64,000 nucleotides of DNA from Kitasatospora sp. GP82 (GCF_029892105.1 NZ_JARZAJ010000011.1:163793-227792); one strand, 5' to 3'; counted from the first letter of the stretch, positions 28,761 through 37,487 are shown. Made by a program: numbers and translations. The notes: generated by a model from the sequence alone, not told the origin.

Positions 28761-29399
28761 ATGGCAAAGCCCCTGCCGCCCCTGATCAGGCTGCATCTGA
28801 CCGGCCTGCGTGTCCTCCTGGTCTTCACCGTGCTCTGCGGCCTGGCCTACCCGCTGCTGATCACCGGGATCGCCCAGGTCGCCCTCTCCCGACAGGCCAA
28901 CGGCTCACCGGTGAAGAAGGACGGCCGGGTCGTCGGCTCCAGCCTGCTGGGGCAGACCTTCAACCTGCCGAAGAAGAATCCCGACGACCCCAAGGAACAG
29001 GCGGCGCCGGACTCCAAGTGGTTCCAGCCGCGCCCCTCGGCAGCCGGCACCGACGGCTACGACCCCACCGCCTCGGGCGCCTCCAACCTCGGCCCCAACG
29101 ACGCGGGCCTGACACAGACGATCCACGAACGCCGCGCGGCGATCGCCGCCTTCGACGGCGTCGCCGCCGGCCAGGTGCCCCCCGACGCGCTCACAGCGAG
29201 CGGCTCCGGCCTCGACCCGCACATCTCGCCTGCCTACGCTTATGAGCAGGTCGACCGGGTTGCCAGGGCTCGCGGTCTGGACGCGCCGAAAGTCCGCCAG
29301 TTGGTCAAGGATCACCTCCAGGGCCGCACCCTCGGCTTCCTCGGCGAGCCCCGGGTGGACGTGGTCACCCTGAACCTGGCGCTCGCGCGGCTCGGCTGA
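28761..29399 (+). CDS. kdpC: KdpC, accessory subunit
   Basis: A 212-residue protein with one N-terminal TM helix (LRVLLVFTVLCGLAYPLLI) and the soluble KdpC domain (SGSGLDPHISPAYA, VRQLVKDHLQGRTLGF, VDVVTLNLAL). It starts 46 bases after kdpB. KdpC assembles with KdpAB and raises ATP affinity. Sequence appears complete. Confidence 0.94.
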   Translation: MAKPLPPLIRLHLTGLRVLLVFTVLCGLAYPLLITGIAQVALSRQANGSPVKKDGRVVGSSLLGQTFNLPKKNPDDPKEQAAPDSKWFQPRPSAAGTDGYDPTASGASNLGPNDAGLTQTIHERRAAIAAFDGVAAGQVPPDALTASGSGLDPHISPAYAYEQVDRVARARGLDAPKVRQLVKDHLQGRTLGFLGEPRVDVVTLNLALARLG

Positions 29400-29424
29400 C
29401 ACCTTCCGGGGAAGGAGGCGCGCG

Positions 29425-29733
29425 GTGACGCAGCACCCCGACCTATCCACGGACTCCGGCCGGGAGGACCTCCACCCCGTACCCCGGGAGCACGCCGGAC
29501 GCGGCCGGTTGAAGGTGTACCTCGGCGCGGCCCCAGGGGTGGGCAAGACGTACTGCATGCTCGACGAGGCGCTGCGCCGCAAGGCCCGCGGCACCGACGT
29601 GGTCGTGGCCGCCCTGTACGCGGACGGATCGGCCGCCCTCGTCGAGGCCGGGACGATGCGCCCTGCCGCTGATCTCACTTGCCCCCGTTCGGGCGGCGGC
29701 TCGACGCGCGGGCCGGTTCGGCACCGAAGGTGA
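29425..29733 (+). pseudogene. kdpD: Truncated kdpD sensor kinase (N-terminal fragment)
   Basis: GTG 29425 follows AAGGAGG. The frame opens with the KdpD signature GRLKVYLGAAPGVGKTYCML (Walker A) and EALRRKARGTDVVVA, then loses homology after about residue 58 and stops at residue 102. Full KdpD is about 850-900 residues with USP, membrane, histidine-kinase and ATPase regions, all missing. No kdpE follows. The next gene (29883) is on the other strand, so the junction near 29600-29680 looks like a deletion. A short remnant reading MQELLRAITFG on the minus strand near 29750 could be the other side of the break. Confidence 0.85.
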
Positions 29734-29882
29734 TCGCGCGCAGCAGCTCCTGCATGCGGATGGCTCGGTCTCGCCCGTGCGGGGGAAGCGGTCTGCGCGA
29801 TGATTCACGGGAGGGCCCGTGGTCGGCCAGTCGGCCCAGGTGAAGGTGTGCCGACCGTCGCCGTGGCGGAGACCGTGAGGTG

Positions 29883-31460
29883 TCACCGGCCAAGCGCGGC
29901 CATTGCCGCGTTGTGGCCGGGGATGCCGCTGACGCCCCCGCCGCGTACGGCGCCTGCTCCGCAGAGCAGGACGTTGGCGTGGGCGGTTGCCACACCCCAG
30001 CGGTCGCTCGCGCTGTCACCGCAGGGGAAGGCCAGGTCTTGGTGGAAGATGTTCCCGCCCGGGAGGCCGAGTTCGTGTTCCAGGTCGAGCGGGCTCTTCG
30101 CTTCGATGCACGGCCGTCCGTGGTCGTCCAGTGCCAGGCAGTCCGCGAGCGGTTCGTCCAGGAACGCGTCCAGCGGTTCCAGGACGGCTTGGAGCGCCGC
30201 TTCCCGCATCGCGCTCCCGCCGTCCGCGAAGAGCCGGGCAGGCAGGTGCAGTCCGAAGAGCGTGAGGGTCTGGTAGCCCCGGGCGGCAAGCTCGCGGCCC
30301 AGAATCGACGGGTCGGTGAGTGAGTGGCAGTAGATCTCGGAGGGTGCGGCCCCGGGCAGCCGCCCGGCTGCGGCCTCTTGGTATGCGGCCTCCAGCTCGC
30401 GGTACGACTCGGCGACATGGAAGGTCCCCGCGAAGGCCTCCCGCGGGTCCACCGAGCTGTCCCGCAGCCGTGGCAGCCGTCGTAGCAGCATGTTCACCTT
30501 GAGCTGCGAGCCCTCCGGTCCGGGGGCGGCGGGCTGCTCGCCGAGGAGCCGGGCCAGGGTCTGTGGTGCCGCGTTGCACAGCACCTGCCGCGCCCCCACC
30601 GTGTGTTCGGTGTCCCCGGCGCGGTAGGTCACCTCGGCGGCCGTGCCGTCGGTGGCGACCGACGTCACCTCGCAGCCGGTGCGGATCCGGGCGCCGGCGG
30701 CCTGCGCCGCGTCGGACAGTGCGTCGGTGAGCGCGCCCATGCCGCCGATCGGTACGTCCCAGTCCCCGGTGCCACCACCGATCACGTGGTAGAGGAAGCA
30801 GCGGTTCTGGCGCAGCGACGGGTCGTGAGCATATGTGAAGGTACCGATCAGAGCGTCGGTGAGGACCAACCCTCGGACGAGGTCGTCCGTGAAGTGGCGC
30901 TCCACGCTCTCGCCGATCGGCCGCTCGAAGAGTGCCTCCCACGCCGCAGGGTCGGCCACCCGCCGGCGTAGCTCCGCGCGGCTCGGCAGCGGCTCGGTGA
31001 GCGACGGGAAAACCCGCTCGGCCACCCTGCGGGTCATGCCGCAGAAATCCTGCCAGGACTTGAACTCCTTTTCCGAGCCTGTGAGTTCATGGAAGGATGC
31101 GGCGGTACGGGCCTGGTCCGCGCCGTCCACCAGGAGGCCGGTCGGACGGCCGCCGCGCACGGTCGGGGTGTACGAGGCGATCCGCCGCTTTCGCACGGCG
31201 AAGCGCAGCCCCAGCTCGTCGATGATCTTTCTGGGCAGCAGACTCACCAGATAGGAGTACTGGGACAGCCGTGCCTGCACGCCGGAGAACGCCTGGGTGG
31301 ACACGGCTGCACCGCCGGTGCGGCCAAGCCGTTCGAGGACCAGCACGCTGCGTCCGGCCTGGGCCAGATAGGCAGCGGCGACCAGGCCGTTGTGGCCACC
31401 GCCGACGATGACGGCGTCGTAGGTGGAGCGGCTTGCCGGCGGTGCGGCGTTGGGCTGCAT
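29883..31460 (-). CDS. Phytoene-dehydrogenase-like FAD oxidoreductase (PYROXD2-like)
   Basis: A 525-residue flavoprotein beginning MQPNAAPPASRSTYDAVIVG. The dinucleotide motif is VIVGGGHNGLVAAAYLAQAG with VLVLERLGRTGGAA behind it; the C-terminal FAD contact is LLCGAGAVRGGGVSGIPGHN. This arrangement is that of the carotenoid isomerase / phytoene desaturase superfamily, in the PYROXD2-type branch that occurs without carotenoid genes. No crtB, crtE or lycopene cyclase is near. It is probably a soluble oxidoreductase of unknown substrate. Confidence 0.82.
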   Translation of the reverse strand: MQPNAAPPASRSTYDAVIVGGGHNGLVAAAYLAQAGRSVLVLERLGRTGGAAVSTQAFSGVQARLSQYSYLVSLLPRKIIDELGLRFAVRKRRIASYTPTVRGGRPTGLLVDGADQARTAASFHELTGSEKEFKSWQDFCGMTRRVAERVFPSLTEPLPSRAELRRRVADPAAWEALFERPIGESVERHFTDDLVRGLVLTDALIGTFTYAHDPSLRQNRCFLYHVIGGGTGDWDVPIGGMGALTDALSDAAQAAGARIRTGCEVTSVATDGTAAEVTYRAGDTEHTVGARQVLCNAAPQTLARLLGEQPAAPGPEGSQLKVNMLLRRLPRLRDSSVDPREAFAGTFHVAESYRELEAAYQEAAAGRLPGAAPSEIYCHSLTDPSILGRELAARGYQTLTLFGLHLPARLFADGGSAMREAALQAVLEPLDAFLDEPLADCLALDDHGRPCIEAKSPLDLEHELGLPGGNIFHQDLAFPCGDSASDRWGVATAHANVLLCGAGAVRGGGVSGIPGHNAAMAALGR

Positions 31461-31796
31461 GCGGCTGTCCTATCAGGGCGCGGTGGCGTTGGCCAGGGGT
31501 TGTCGTCAAAGGGCACGCCCACATCGGGAGTAGGGCGAGGGTGACAGCTGCAGCCGGGGCTGTTGAACCGATGCGATCCGCGATGCCCGGTGCTCCGGGA
31601 GAGGTTCATGTGCCAGTGCCCCGGGGCCTGGAGCTTCGGTGATCCGTGGCCCATGGTCTGCGGCGACTGCGACGCCCGCATGGCGCCTACCGTGACCACA
31701 CCGCACCTGACCCGCACGGCGCCGAAATCGCCCGTTCGCACTGATCGCATAAGCTGTGCGGCTGAGCGGGGGTTCGCGAGTCGGGAAGAGGGACGA
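31461..31796. other. Divergent intergenic region
   Basis: This 336-base gap separates the flavoprotein gene (minus) and the membrane protein gene (plus). A TAAGCT near 31750 could be a -10 for the rightward gene. The plus frame reads in from 31563, but that part lacks hydrophobic segments or a ribosome-binding site. I see no other feature. Confidence 0.5.
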
Positions 31797-33092
31797 GTGT
31801 TCGGAGTGACCCCTGCACGTGCCACTGCCGACTACAGTGCCGAGACCGGCCGGATCGCAGGTCTGTGGATCCGGCGACACCATATTCTGCTGGCCGCCTG
31901 GACAGCCCTCTGGTTCCTGATCGTCGAGCCCAGCGGGGGCGTCTCCTGGCACTACTTGCGCCAGGGCGAGCAACTGCTCTTCGGCGGCGATTCCGGTGGT
32001 GGGCTCTCGCTCTACGCCCACCATCCCGAACTGCAGATCGGCCCGGTCAGCCTCGCCGCGGCCCGGCTGTTCGACCCGTTCCCGCCGTACACCGGACAGG
32101 TCCTGGCCGAGGCGACGATGTCGGCGCTCGGCCTGGTGATGCTGGTTCTGGTCGGGCGCACCGCCGCCAGGCACTACCTGGGCACCGGAACGAACCACCG
32201 GCGCCTGCAGCAGCGCATCCTGGTCGCGGGTCTGGCCTTCATCCCGATGTGGGTGGAGGTCTCGGTCCGGTTCGCCCACCTCGACGACGTCCTGGCACTC
32301 TTCTTCACCACCCTCGCCGCGCATGCGCTGGTCCATGACCGGCCCACGGCGGTGGGCGTCTTCCTCGCCCTGGCGGTGGACTCCAAACCCTGGGCGATCT
32401 CCTTCCTGCCCCTGGTGCTCGCCCTGCCCAGCCCGGCCTGGAAGCGGACCTTCCTCTGGTTCGGGGGCCTGGTGGCCGTCGCTTGGCTGCCGTTCTACCT
32501 GGGCAACCTCGGCTCCCTCTCCGCGGCCCGATTCACCATCCCCAACCAGCCCGCCTCCTCGCTTCGCTGGCTCGGGGTCTCCGACCCGGCCACGCCGTGG
32601 TGGGACCGCCCCGCCCAGTTCGGCCTCGGGCTCGGCTTCGGCACCATCGCGGTCCGGCGCGGCCGCTGGCCGGCTGTCGTGCTGCTCGGTGCCAACGCCC
32701 GCGTCCTGCTCGACCCGAGCGTCTACACCTACTACACGGCGTCGATCCTGCTCGGGACGCTGCTCTGGGACACGGTCGGACAGCGCCGACTCGTACCTTG
32801 GTGGAGCTGGGTCGCGCTGATCACCCTTTACGGGGGCACGCTCCTCCTGCCCACTGATCCGATCCGAGGGCTGGCACGGCTCGCCTTCGTCGTGGTCTCC
32901 ACGTCGGTCGTTCTGTGCTGGCCCGCCAAACAGCTGCGCCGCAGGGGGCGCGGGCGCGGCCGTGGACGGCGGGTGCCGCCACGCAGCCACCACGTGCCGG
33001 AACAACGGCGGCGGGAGCCCGCCCGTGACGGCTCTCGCAGTGGCGCAGGCACAACGCGGGAGTGGCAGAGCGAGCGGATCCTGTCGAGATAG
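31797..33092 (+). CDS. Polytopic membrane protein, glycosyltransferase (GT87/mannosyltransferase)-like
   Basis: A 431-residue membrane protein with GTG start at 31797 after AGAGGG; homology-like sequence begins there. About nine or ten TM helices are evident (LLAAWTALWFLIV, ALGLVMLVLVG, AWISFLPLVLAL-type segments). An early extracytoplasmic loop with WHYLRQGEQLLFGG and a later FAHLDDVLALFF resemble lipid-linked-sugar-dependent GT-C transferases, in which an acidic pair lies in the first loop. The C-terminal tail after residue 380 is strongly basic (RRRGRGRGRGRR). No cluster partner suggests a product. Glycosyltransferase assignment is tentative. Confidence 0.65.
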   Translation: MFGVTPARATADYSAETGRIAGLWIRRHHILLAAWTALWFLIVEPSGGVSWHYLRQGEQLLFGGDSGGGLSLYAHHPELQIGPVSLAAARLFDPFPPYTGQVLAEATMSALGLVMLVLVGRTAARHYLGTGTNHRRLQQRILVAGLAFIPMWVEVSVRFAHLDDVLALFFTTLAAHALVHDRPTAVGVFLALAVDSKPWAISFLPLVLALPSPAWKRTFLWFGGLVAVAWLPFYLGNLGSLSAARFTIPNQPASSLRWLGVSDPATPWWDRPAQFGLGLGFGTIAVRRGRWPAVVLLGANARVLLDPSVYTYYTASILLGTLLWDTVGQRRLVPWWSWVALITLYGGTLLLPTDPIRGLARLAFVVVSTSVVLCWPAKQLRRRGRGRGRGRRVPPRSHHVPEQRRREPARDGSRSGAGTTREWQSERILSR

Positions 33093-33209
33093 GCCGCACA
33101 GCGGGAGATCAACGCAGGGGCGGGCCCAGGGCATTCGCCGGCGACGGCGGGCCCGCGACAGCGACGAGGAGCCGCCGGGGCGTCGAGACGGCCTTCGGCC
33201 GGCACCTGG

Positions 33210-34577
33210 TCAGCTGATTCCTGCATCCCGTAGTGCGCGGCGCTGACCCGGTGCCGAGTCGGTGGGCCAGTAGAGGTAGCAGACACCGCCTGAACCGCCC
33301 ACCGCCCGGCCGTTCGCGTCGTACCGCTTCGTCCGCAGCCAGACGTTCTCGAACTGGCGGCGGTTGTAGACCCGCCGGACCGCGTCGTCGGTCGGCGAGG
33401 CGGGGTCGTTGGCGATGATGTCGCCGTCCTCGGTGAAGCCGATGACCACCATCAGGTGCCCGGCGGTGCCGTACCCCGCGCCGTCCAGCTCGCCCGGAAG
33501 AAAGGACTGGGACGTGATGACCGGGACACCCGCGTGGATCAGGAGCTCCACGTCGGTCAGCGAGTCCAGCCGGGTGATGATGCCCTGCATGTCCTGGAAC
33601 GTCGCCGCGTAGGCGGCATTGAAGGGCCAGTTCCCGCAGCCCCCGTACTGGTAGTCGAAAGTGGAGCGGGCGGCGTGACAGACCTGCGGGTCGGTGTAGG
33701 AGGCGTTGACCCAGGAGAGGTCCGCGGAGGTGGGTCTGCGGTCCCAGTACTCGACGACCATCTGGGAGGAGGTGGGGCTGCACCACGCCTCTCCTCCGTT
33801 GTCGTACTCCGGGTACTGGCCCTTGTGGATCTCCTGCGAGTAGCGGGGCACGGCCAGTTCGCGGCCGGAGGCGATGCCAGGGGTGGAGGCGGGTACCTCG
33901 AAGCGCTCGGGGACGTCGGAGCCCATGGCGCCCAGACGCCAGACGGTGGGGCTCAGTTCGGTGCCCGGCCTGCGGTAGAGGGTGAGCCGGAGTCGGTAGG
34001 ACGTCAGGCGCAGACCGCCGGCCGGGTCCTCGATGACGAAGGTGTCGGTCGAGATGCGGCTCCTGCCGTCACTCTGGTTGTCGAGCGAGCTGCGGCGGAT
34101 GTCCTGGTCGCCGGCTGCCCAGCGGCCCATCAGGTACCACGGCGTCCCGGTGCCGTCGGTGTAGGTGCCGGACAGCTCCACGGTGATCCAGGTACCGGCG
34201 GGGGTGTGGGCGTTCCAGGACGCCACTGCCTCGGTCGCCGGGGCCGTGAGGCAGTGCACGGGGGAGGTCCAGGTGGCCCACTCCCAGGTGGACGTCCTGC
34301 CGGTGTGCGGGTCGAGCTGGTCGCTGGTCCCGGCGGCCGTCGCGATGCACACGCCGGGGCGGTCTCCGCCCACGATCCGGGTGCCCCGGCCGGAGCCGCT
34401 CGCCCAGTCGGCCGTCGTGGTCCAGGCGCGGTAGTCGACCGTCGTGGCTGCGGAACGTCCACTCCCTTCCCGGCCCTGGTTCCGAGCGGCGGCCGAGGCA
34501 CGGGGAGCGGCGGCGCCGGCCGGTACGACGGCCAGGGCGGCGGCGAGGACGGTTCTGCGTGAGGTGTAGTCAGGCAC
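33210..34577 (-). CDS. Secreted peptidase C39-family protein
   Basis: A 455-residue protein with a signal peptide (SRRTVLAAALAVVPAGAAA), RR-type and probably TAT-routed. A beta-rich N-terminal half (about 45-235) precedes a papain-like C39 domain with Cys in GGEAWCSPTSSQMVVEYW (about 265), and His in GTAGHLMVVIGF followed by NDPASP (about 385). Members of this actinobacterial group are secreted cysteine-peptidase-like proteins of unknown target. It is divergent from the JmjC-YcaO cluster, with about 259 bases between. A role in peptide maturation there is conceivable, but similar genes occur without such clusters. Confidence 0.82.
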   Translation of the reverse strand: MPDYTSRRTVLAAALAVVPAGAAAPRASAAARNQGREGSGRSAATTVDYRAWTTTADWASGSGRGTRIVGGDRPGVCIATAAGTSDQLDPHTGRTSTWEWATWTSPVHCLTAPATEAVASWNAHTPAGTWITVELSGTYTDGTGTPWYLMGRWAAGDQDIRRSSLDNQSDGRSRISTDTFVIEDPAGGLRLTSYRLRLTLYRRPGTELSPTVWRLGAMGSDVPERFEVPASTPGIASGRELAVPRYSQEIHKGQYPEYDNGGEAWCSPTSSQMVVEYWDRRPTSADLSWVNASYTDPQVCHAARSTFDYQYGGCGNWPFNAAYAATFQDMQGIITRLDSLTDVELLIHAGVPVITSQSFLPGELDGAGYGTAGHLMVVIGFTEDGDIIANDPASPTDDAVRRVYNRRQFENVWLRTKRYDANGRAVGGSGGVCYLYWPTDSAPGQRRALRDAGIS

Positions 34578-34836
34578 GTGTTCTCAACGCGGCCGGCCCG
34601 GGCGGCGTCACGCGGTGCGGGGCGTCGCGCCGCCGCCCCCCGACTGCCGGAGGGTCTGAGAGCCTCGCGCCCCCGGGATGCCCCATTCTGACGGGTTACC
34701 TGCTGGCGGATCCTCCAAGTTGACACTCTCGGCTCGAAGTAGGAGCCGGGTCCGGTGAGTTGGGACAGGATGAGGACCGCCACCGGGTCGGTCAGCGGGT
34801 CCCGGTCGGCGACCACCCGACTGATGAGGACGCATC

Positions 34837-35808
34837 GTGGACATCTTGCGTGCCGGTGACCGGGCCATCGCAGCCGATGGCGGTCTCGCAGGTCTGATCG
34901 AGCCGTTGGACAGCGAGAGCTTTCTGCGTGAGCGGCTCGGCAGGAAGCCCTTCGTCGTCCGCGGGTCGGCCGGACGGTTCGGGGATCTGCTGGGCTGGGA
35001 GGATCTGAACGCGATCCTCGGATCCACCCGGGTGGACCTCGGCCGTATGCATCTCGCAGGTGGTGCGGGCACCCGTTCGCTGCTCTCCTGCGCGGAGCCG
35101 GTGCCGCAACTGGCCCCGCGCGGAACGCCGTTGCGCCTGGCTCCGGACCGCCTCCAGGCGGCGCTCGCCGAGGGTGCGACGCTGGTGGTCGACGGCATCG
35201 AGGAGCTGCACGCCCCGTTGCGCAGGCTCGTCGCCGCTGTCGAGAAGAGTCTTCGCTGCCTCGTGCAGGCCAACCTGTACGCCAATCTCGGGGGTGCCAG
35301 GCAGGGGTTCGGCACCCACTGGGACGACCACGACGTACTGATCCTTCAGATCGAGGGCGCCAAGCACTGGGAGATCCACCGGCCGACCATGGACTTCCCG
35401 GTCGGTGTGATCAGTGAGCCTCCGCTGCCGGAGCCCGGCACCGCCCACTGGTCGGGCGAGCTGGCCGACGGGGACGTCCTCTATCTGCCGCGCGGTTGGT
35501 GGCACCGGGTCAGCGCCACCGACGAGGTGTCGGCGCATCTCACCGTGAGCGCCAGGCTGCCTTCGGCGGGCGACCTGCTCCGCCGGTTGATGACCCGGGC
35601 GGCCGGCGAGTACGCCGAGATACGACAGGACCTGCCACGGTTCGCCGGACCGGAGGACGCCGGGCGGTGGTACGCCGCCCTGCGGGAGGTACTGGTCAAG
35701 GCGGTGGACACACCGGGCCTGCTGGAGCAGCTCGCGGGGGAGCTGGACACCGGTGCGCCAGCCCGTCCGGTCTTCGCGCTGCCCGACGCGTGTCCCGCCG
35801 GCCGATGA
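34837..35808 (+). CDS. JmjC/cupin-type 2-oxoglutarate oxygenase, first gene of RiPP-like operon
   Basis: A 323-residue protein with GTG start at 34837 and GAGGA 7 bases before. It has the cupin-4/JmjC fold order: N-terminal RPFVVRGSAG-type strand (LGRKPFVVRG), the iron motif HWDDHD (HxD) at about residue 168, KHWEIH, and the second His in GDVLYLPRGWWHRV (about 220). These give a His-Asp-His iron site, with Lys/Trp positions as in ribosomal oxygenases and FIH. A helical C-terminal dimer region follows. Family members hydroxylate protein side chains (Arg, His, Asn). Its stop overlaps the MFS start (ATGA), so it belongs to the operon with the repeat peptide. I infer that it hydroxylates the precursor. 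Confidence 0.85.
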   Translation: MDILRAGDRAIAADGGLAGLIEPLDSESFLRERLGRKPFVVRGSAGRFGDLLGWEDLNAILGSTRVDLGRMHLAGGAGTRSLLSCAEPVPQLAPRGTPLRLAPDRLQAALAEGATLVVDGIEELHAPLRRLVAAVEKSLRCLVQANLYANLGGARQGFGTHWDDHDVLILQIEGAKHWEIHRPTMDFPVGVISEPPLPEPGTAHWSGELADGDVLYLPRGWWHRVSATDEVSAHLTVSARLPSAGDLLRRLMTRAAGEYAEIRQDLPRFAGPEDAGRWYAALREVLVKAVDTPGLLEQLAGELDTGAPARPVFALPDACPAGR

Positions 35809-37112
35809 GGGCCCGTGAGGCCCTTGCCGGAGCGGTGCGCGGGCTGCCGCGCGAGTTCTGGTGGGTGTGGGCGAGCATTCTGGTGAACTGGGCCGGAGGC
35901 TTCGCCACTCCGCTGATCGCCCTCTACCTCACCACCGGCCGCGGGTACTCGGCCTGGTTCGCGGGGCTCGTGGTCGCGCTGGTCGGTGCGGGCGGAGTCG
36001 CGGGGACGCTGCTCGGCGGCGTCCTGACCGACCGGGTGGGGCGCCGGGCGACGCTGCTGGGTGCGCATCTGTGGACGGCGGTCAGCATGGCGCTGATCGG
36101 CCTGGCCGACCGGCCGTGGAGCATCATGGCGGCGACGCTGGCGATGGGGCTCGGACAGTGCGCCGCCAGACCGGCGATGCAGGCGATTCTCGCCGACCTT
36201 GTGCCGCCGCAGGACCGCGAACGCGCGTACGCCCTCAACTACTGGGCGCTGAACGTCGGTTTCGCGGTGGCGGCGATGCTTGCCGGGCTGCTCGTGACCT
36301 GCGGATTCACCCTGGTCTTCGTGGCGGACGGCGCAACGACCCTGCTCTGTGCGCTGCTGGTCTATCTGAAGCTGCCGGAGACGGCACCGCGCCCCGCGGC
36401 GCCCCGGAGTGCCGCGGCCGGGGCCGAGCCGGTGGCCACGGCGCGGCGACGGACAACTGTGCTGCGCGACGGCAGGTTTGTGCTCCTGGTGGTCTCCACC
36501 CTGCTCTTCGGCTCGGTCATGCAGCAGGCGCAGAGCACCCTGCCGCTCGCCATGGTGCGCTCGGGGTTGTCCGCCTCGGCCTTCAGTACGGTGATCGCAC
36601 TCAACGGGCTGCTGATCATGCTGCTGCAGATCCCGCTCACCGGCCTGGTCCGGGGGCGGTCCAGAACCGGGGTGCTCCTGGTCGCTGGGCTGCTGCTGGC
36701 CTGGGGGTTCGGGGTGAACGCGGTCGCGCACGGCATCGTCGTGTACGCGCTCTCCGTGGCCCTGTGGACCCTCGGCGAGATCCTTCAGGCCCCCGTCGGG
36801 ATCGCGGTGGTCGCCGACCGTGCCCCGGCCGGCCTCCGCGGCCGGTACCAGGGCCTGTACTCGACCGCGTGGTCCGGGGCCTCCTTCCTCGGCCCGGCCG
36901 GCGGTGCCTGGGTGCTGGACCGATTCGGCCCGGCCGCCCTGTGGTGGCTCTGCGCCGGGGTGGGCACGGTGGCGGCCCTGGGCAGCGCCGCCGCCGTCCA
37001 CGGCATGGGCTCCCACGACACCGGGGACGACGGCCGGGCCCGACCCGGCGAACGCCGGACGGTTCGGAAGATCCGGAATACCCAAGTACTCCCTCAGGCC
37101 GCCGAGTTGTAG
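35805..37112 (+). CDS. MFS transporter of the repeat-peptide cluster
   Basis: A 435-residue, 12-TM major facilitator starting at ATG 35805 within the JmjC stop. The typical loop GGVLTDRVGRRATLLG (about 65) and the mirrored GLVRGRSRTGVLL (about 285) are present. It resembles actinobacterial drug-efflux MFS proteins (MdtH/YfkO-like). In this operon the likely cargo is the matured peptide, giving export and self-protection. The C-terminal 40 residues are hydrophilic. A hairpin follows 18 bases after the stop. Confidence 0.88.
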   Translation: MRAREALAGAVRGLPREFWWVWASILVNWAGGFATPLIALYLTTGRGYSAWFAGLVVALVGAGGVAGTLLGGVLTDRVGRRATLLGAHLWTAVSMALIGLADRPWSIMAATLAMGLGQCAARPAMQAILADLVPPQDRERAYALNYWALNVGFAVAAMLAGLLVTCGFTLVFVADGATTLLCALLVYLKLPETAPRPAAPRSAAAGAEPVATARRRTTVLRDGRFVLLVVSTLLFGSVMQQAQSTLPLAMVRSGLSASAFSTVIALNGLLIMLLQIPLTGLVRGRSRTGVLLVAGLLLAWGFGVNAVAHGIVVYALSVALWTLGEILQAPVGIAVVADRAPAGLRGRYQGLYSTAWSGASFLGPAGGAWVLDRFGPAALWWLCAGVGTVAALGSAAAVHGMGSHDTGDDGRARPGERRTVRKIRNTQVLPQAAEL

Positions 37113-37129
37113 ATCGGCGGAACTGGGGG

Positions 37130-37151
37130 GAGAGGTGGAGCCCCACCTCTC
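37130..37151 (+). terminator. Hairpin between MFS gene and precursor gene
   Basis: GAGAGGTGG pairs perfectly with CCACCTCTC around a 4-base loop. There is no T-run. It could partly end the JmjC-MFS transcript or protect the 5' end of a separate precursor mRNA. Confidence 0.6.
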
Positions 37152-37209
37152 GACCTCGCACCGAACGCCCCGCAGCCGCGGTGGCGTCCGCACCCGAAAG
37201 GAAACCGCA

Positions 37210-37374
37210 ATGACCCAGTCCTTCGAGTCCGAGACCGCCTACGAGTCGCTCGTCGTCAACAACTGCGTCGCCGCCTACCTGCCGGAGGAGCTCGTGGTCA
37301 ACAACTGTGTGGCCGCGTTCATGCAGCAGGATGAGCTCGTCGTCAACAACTGTGTGATGGCGTACGTGATCTGA
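37210..37374 (+). CDS. Repeat-core RiPP precursor peptide (three LVVNNCV cores)
   Basis: A 54-residue peptide starting at ATG 37210 with AAAGGA 8 bases upstream. After a 13-residue leader (MTQSFESETAYES) come three near-identical units: LVVNNCVAAYLPE, ELVVNNCVAAFMQQD and ELVVNNCVMAYVI. Cysteines are at 19, 33 and 48, each preceded by Asn-Asn; unit spacing is 14 and 15 residues. There is no signal peptide, no Ser/Thr in the cores and no C-terminal GG. The acidic joints (PEE, QQDE) look like cleavage sites between cores. Setting, with a YcaO enzyme next downstream, indicates a ribosomally made modified peptide released as several short products. Codon use differs among repeats (TGC/TGT, GTC/GTG) while protein sequence is kept, arguing for selection. 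Confidence 0.88.
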   Translation: MTQSFESETAYESLVVNNCVAAYLPEELVVNNCVAAFMQQDELVVNNCVMAYVI

Positions 37375-37393
37375 CGGTACGTCGTAGCACCCT

Positions 37394-37423
37394 TCGGTGC
37401 GGGGCGGCCACGGCCGCCCCGCA
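37394..37423 (+). terminator. Very strong hairpin after the precursor gene
   Basis: GGTGCGGGGCGGCC and GGCCGCCCCGCACC form a 14-base perfect stem with a minimal loop, starting 19 bases after the precursor stop and ending 64 bases before the YcaO start. It is probably a leaky terminator or 3'-end stabiliser that gives much more precursor than enzyme mRNA. Confidence 0.8.
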
Positions 37424-37487
37424 CCGGGCACCGAGAAATCGCGAACCGCTCCCCGTACCGTCCCGCCCACCGGAAGGCAGCCCGCAG

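Noticed and set aside
29883..31460. Carotenoid biosynthesis cluster
   Set aside because: Only one phytoene-dehydrogenase-like gene of the PYROXD2-type branch is present; no synthase or cyclase is nearby.
33210..34577. C39-family gene as the leader peptidase of the RiPP cluster
   Set aside because: It is secreted, divergent, lacks an ABC transporter domain, and the precursor has no double-Gly site; kept only as a remote possibility.
34720..34745. TTGACA box as promoter of the JmjC operon
   Set aside because: No acceptable -10 lies at 16-19 base spacing, so I did not annotate it as a promoter.
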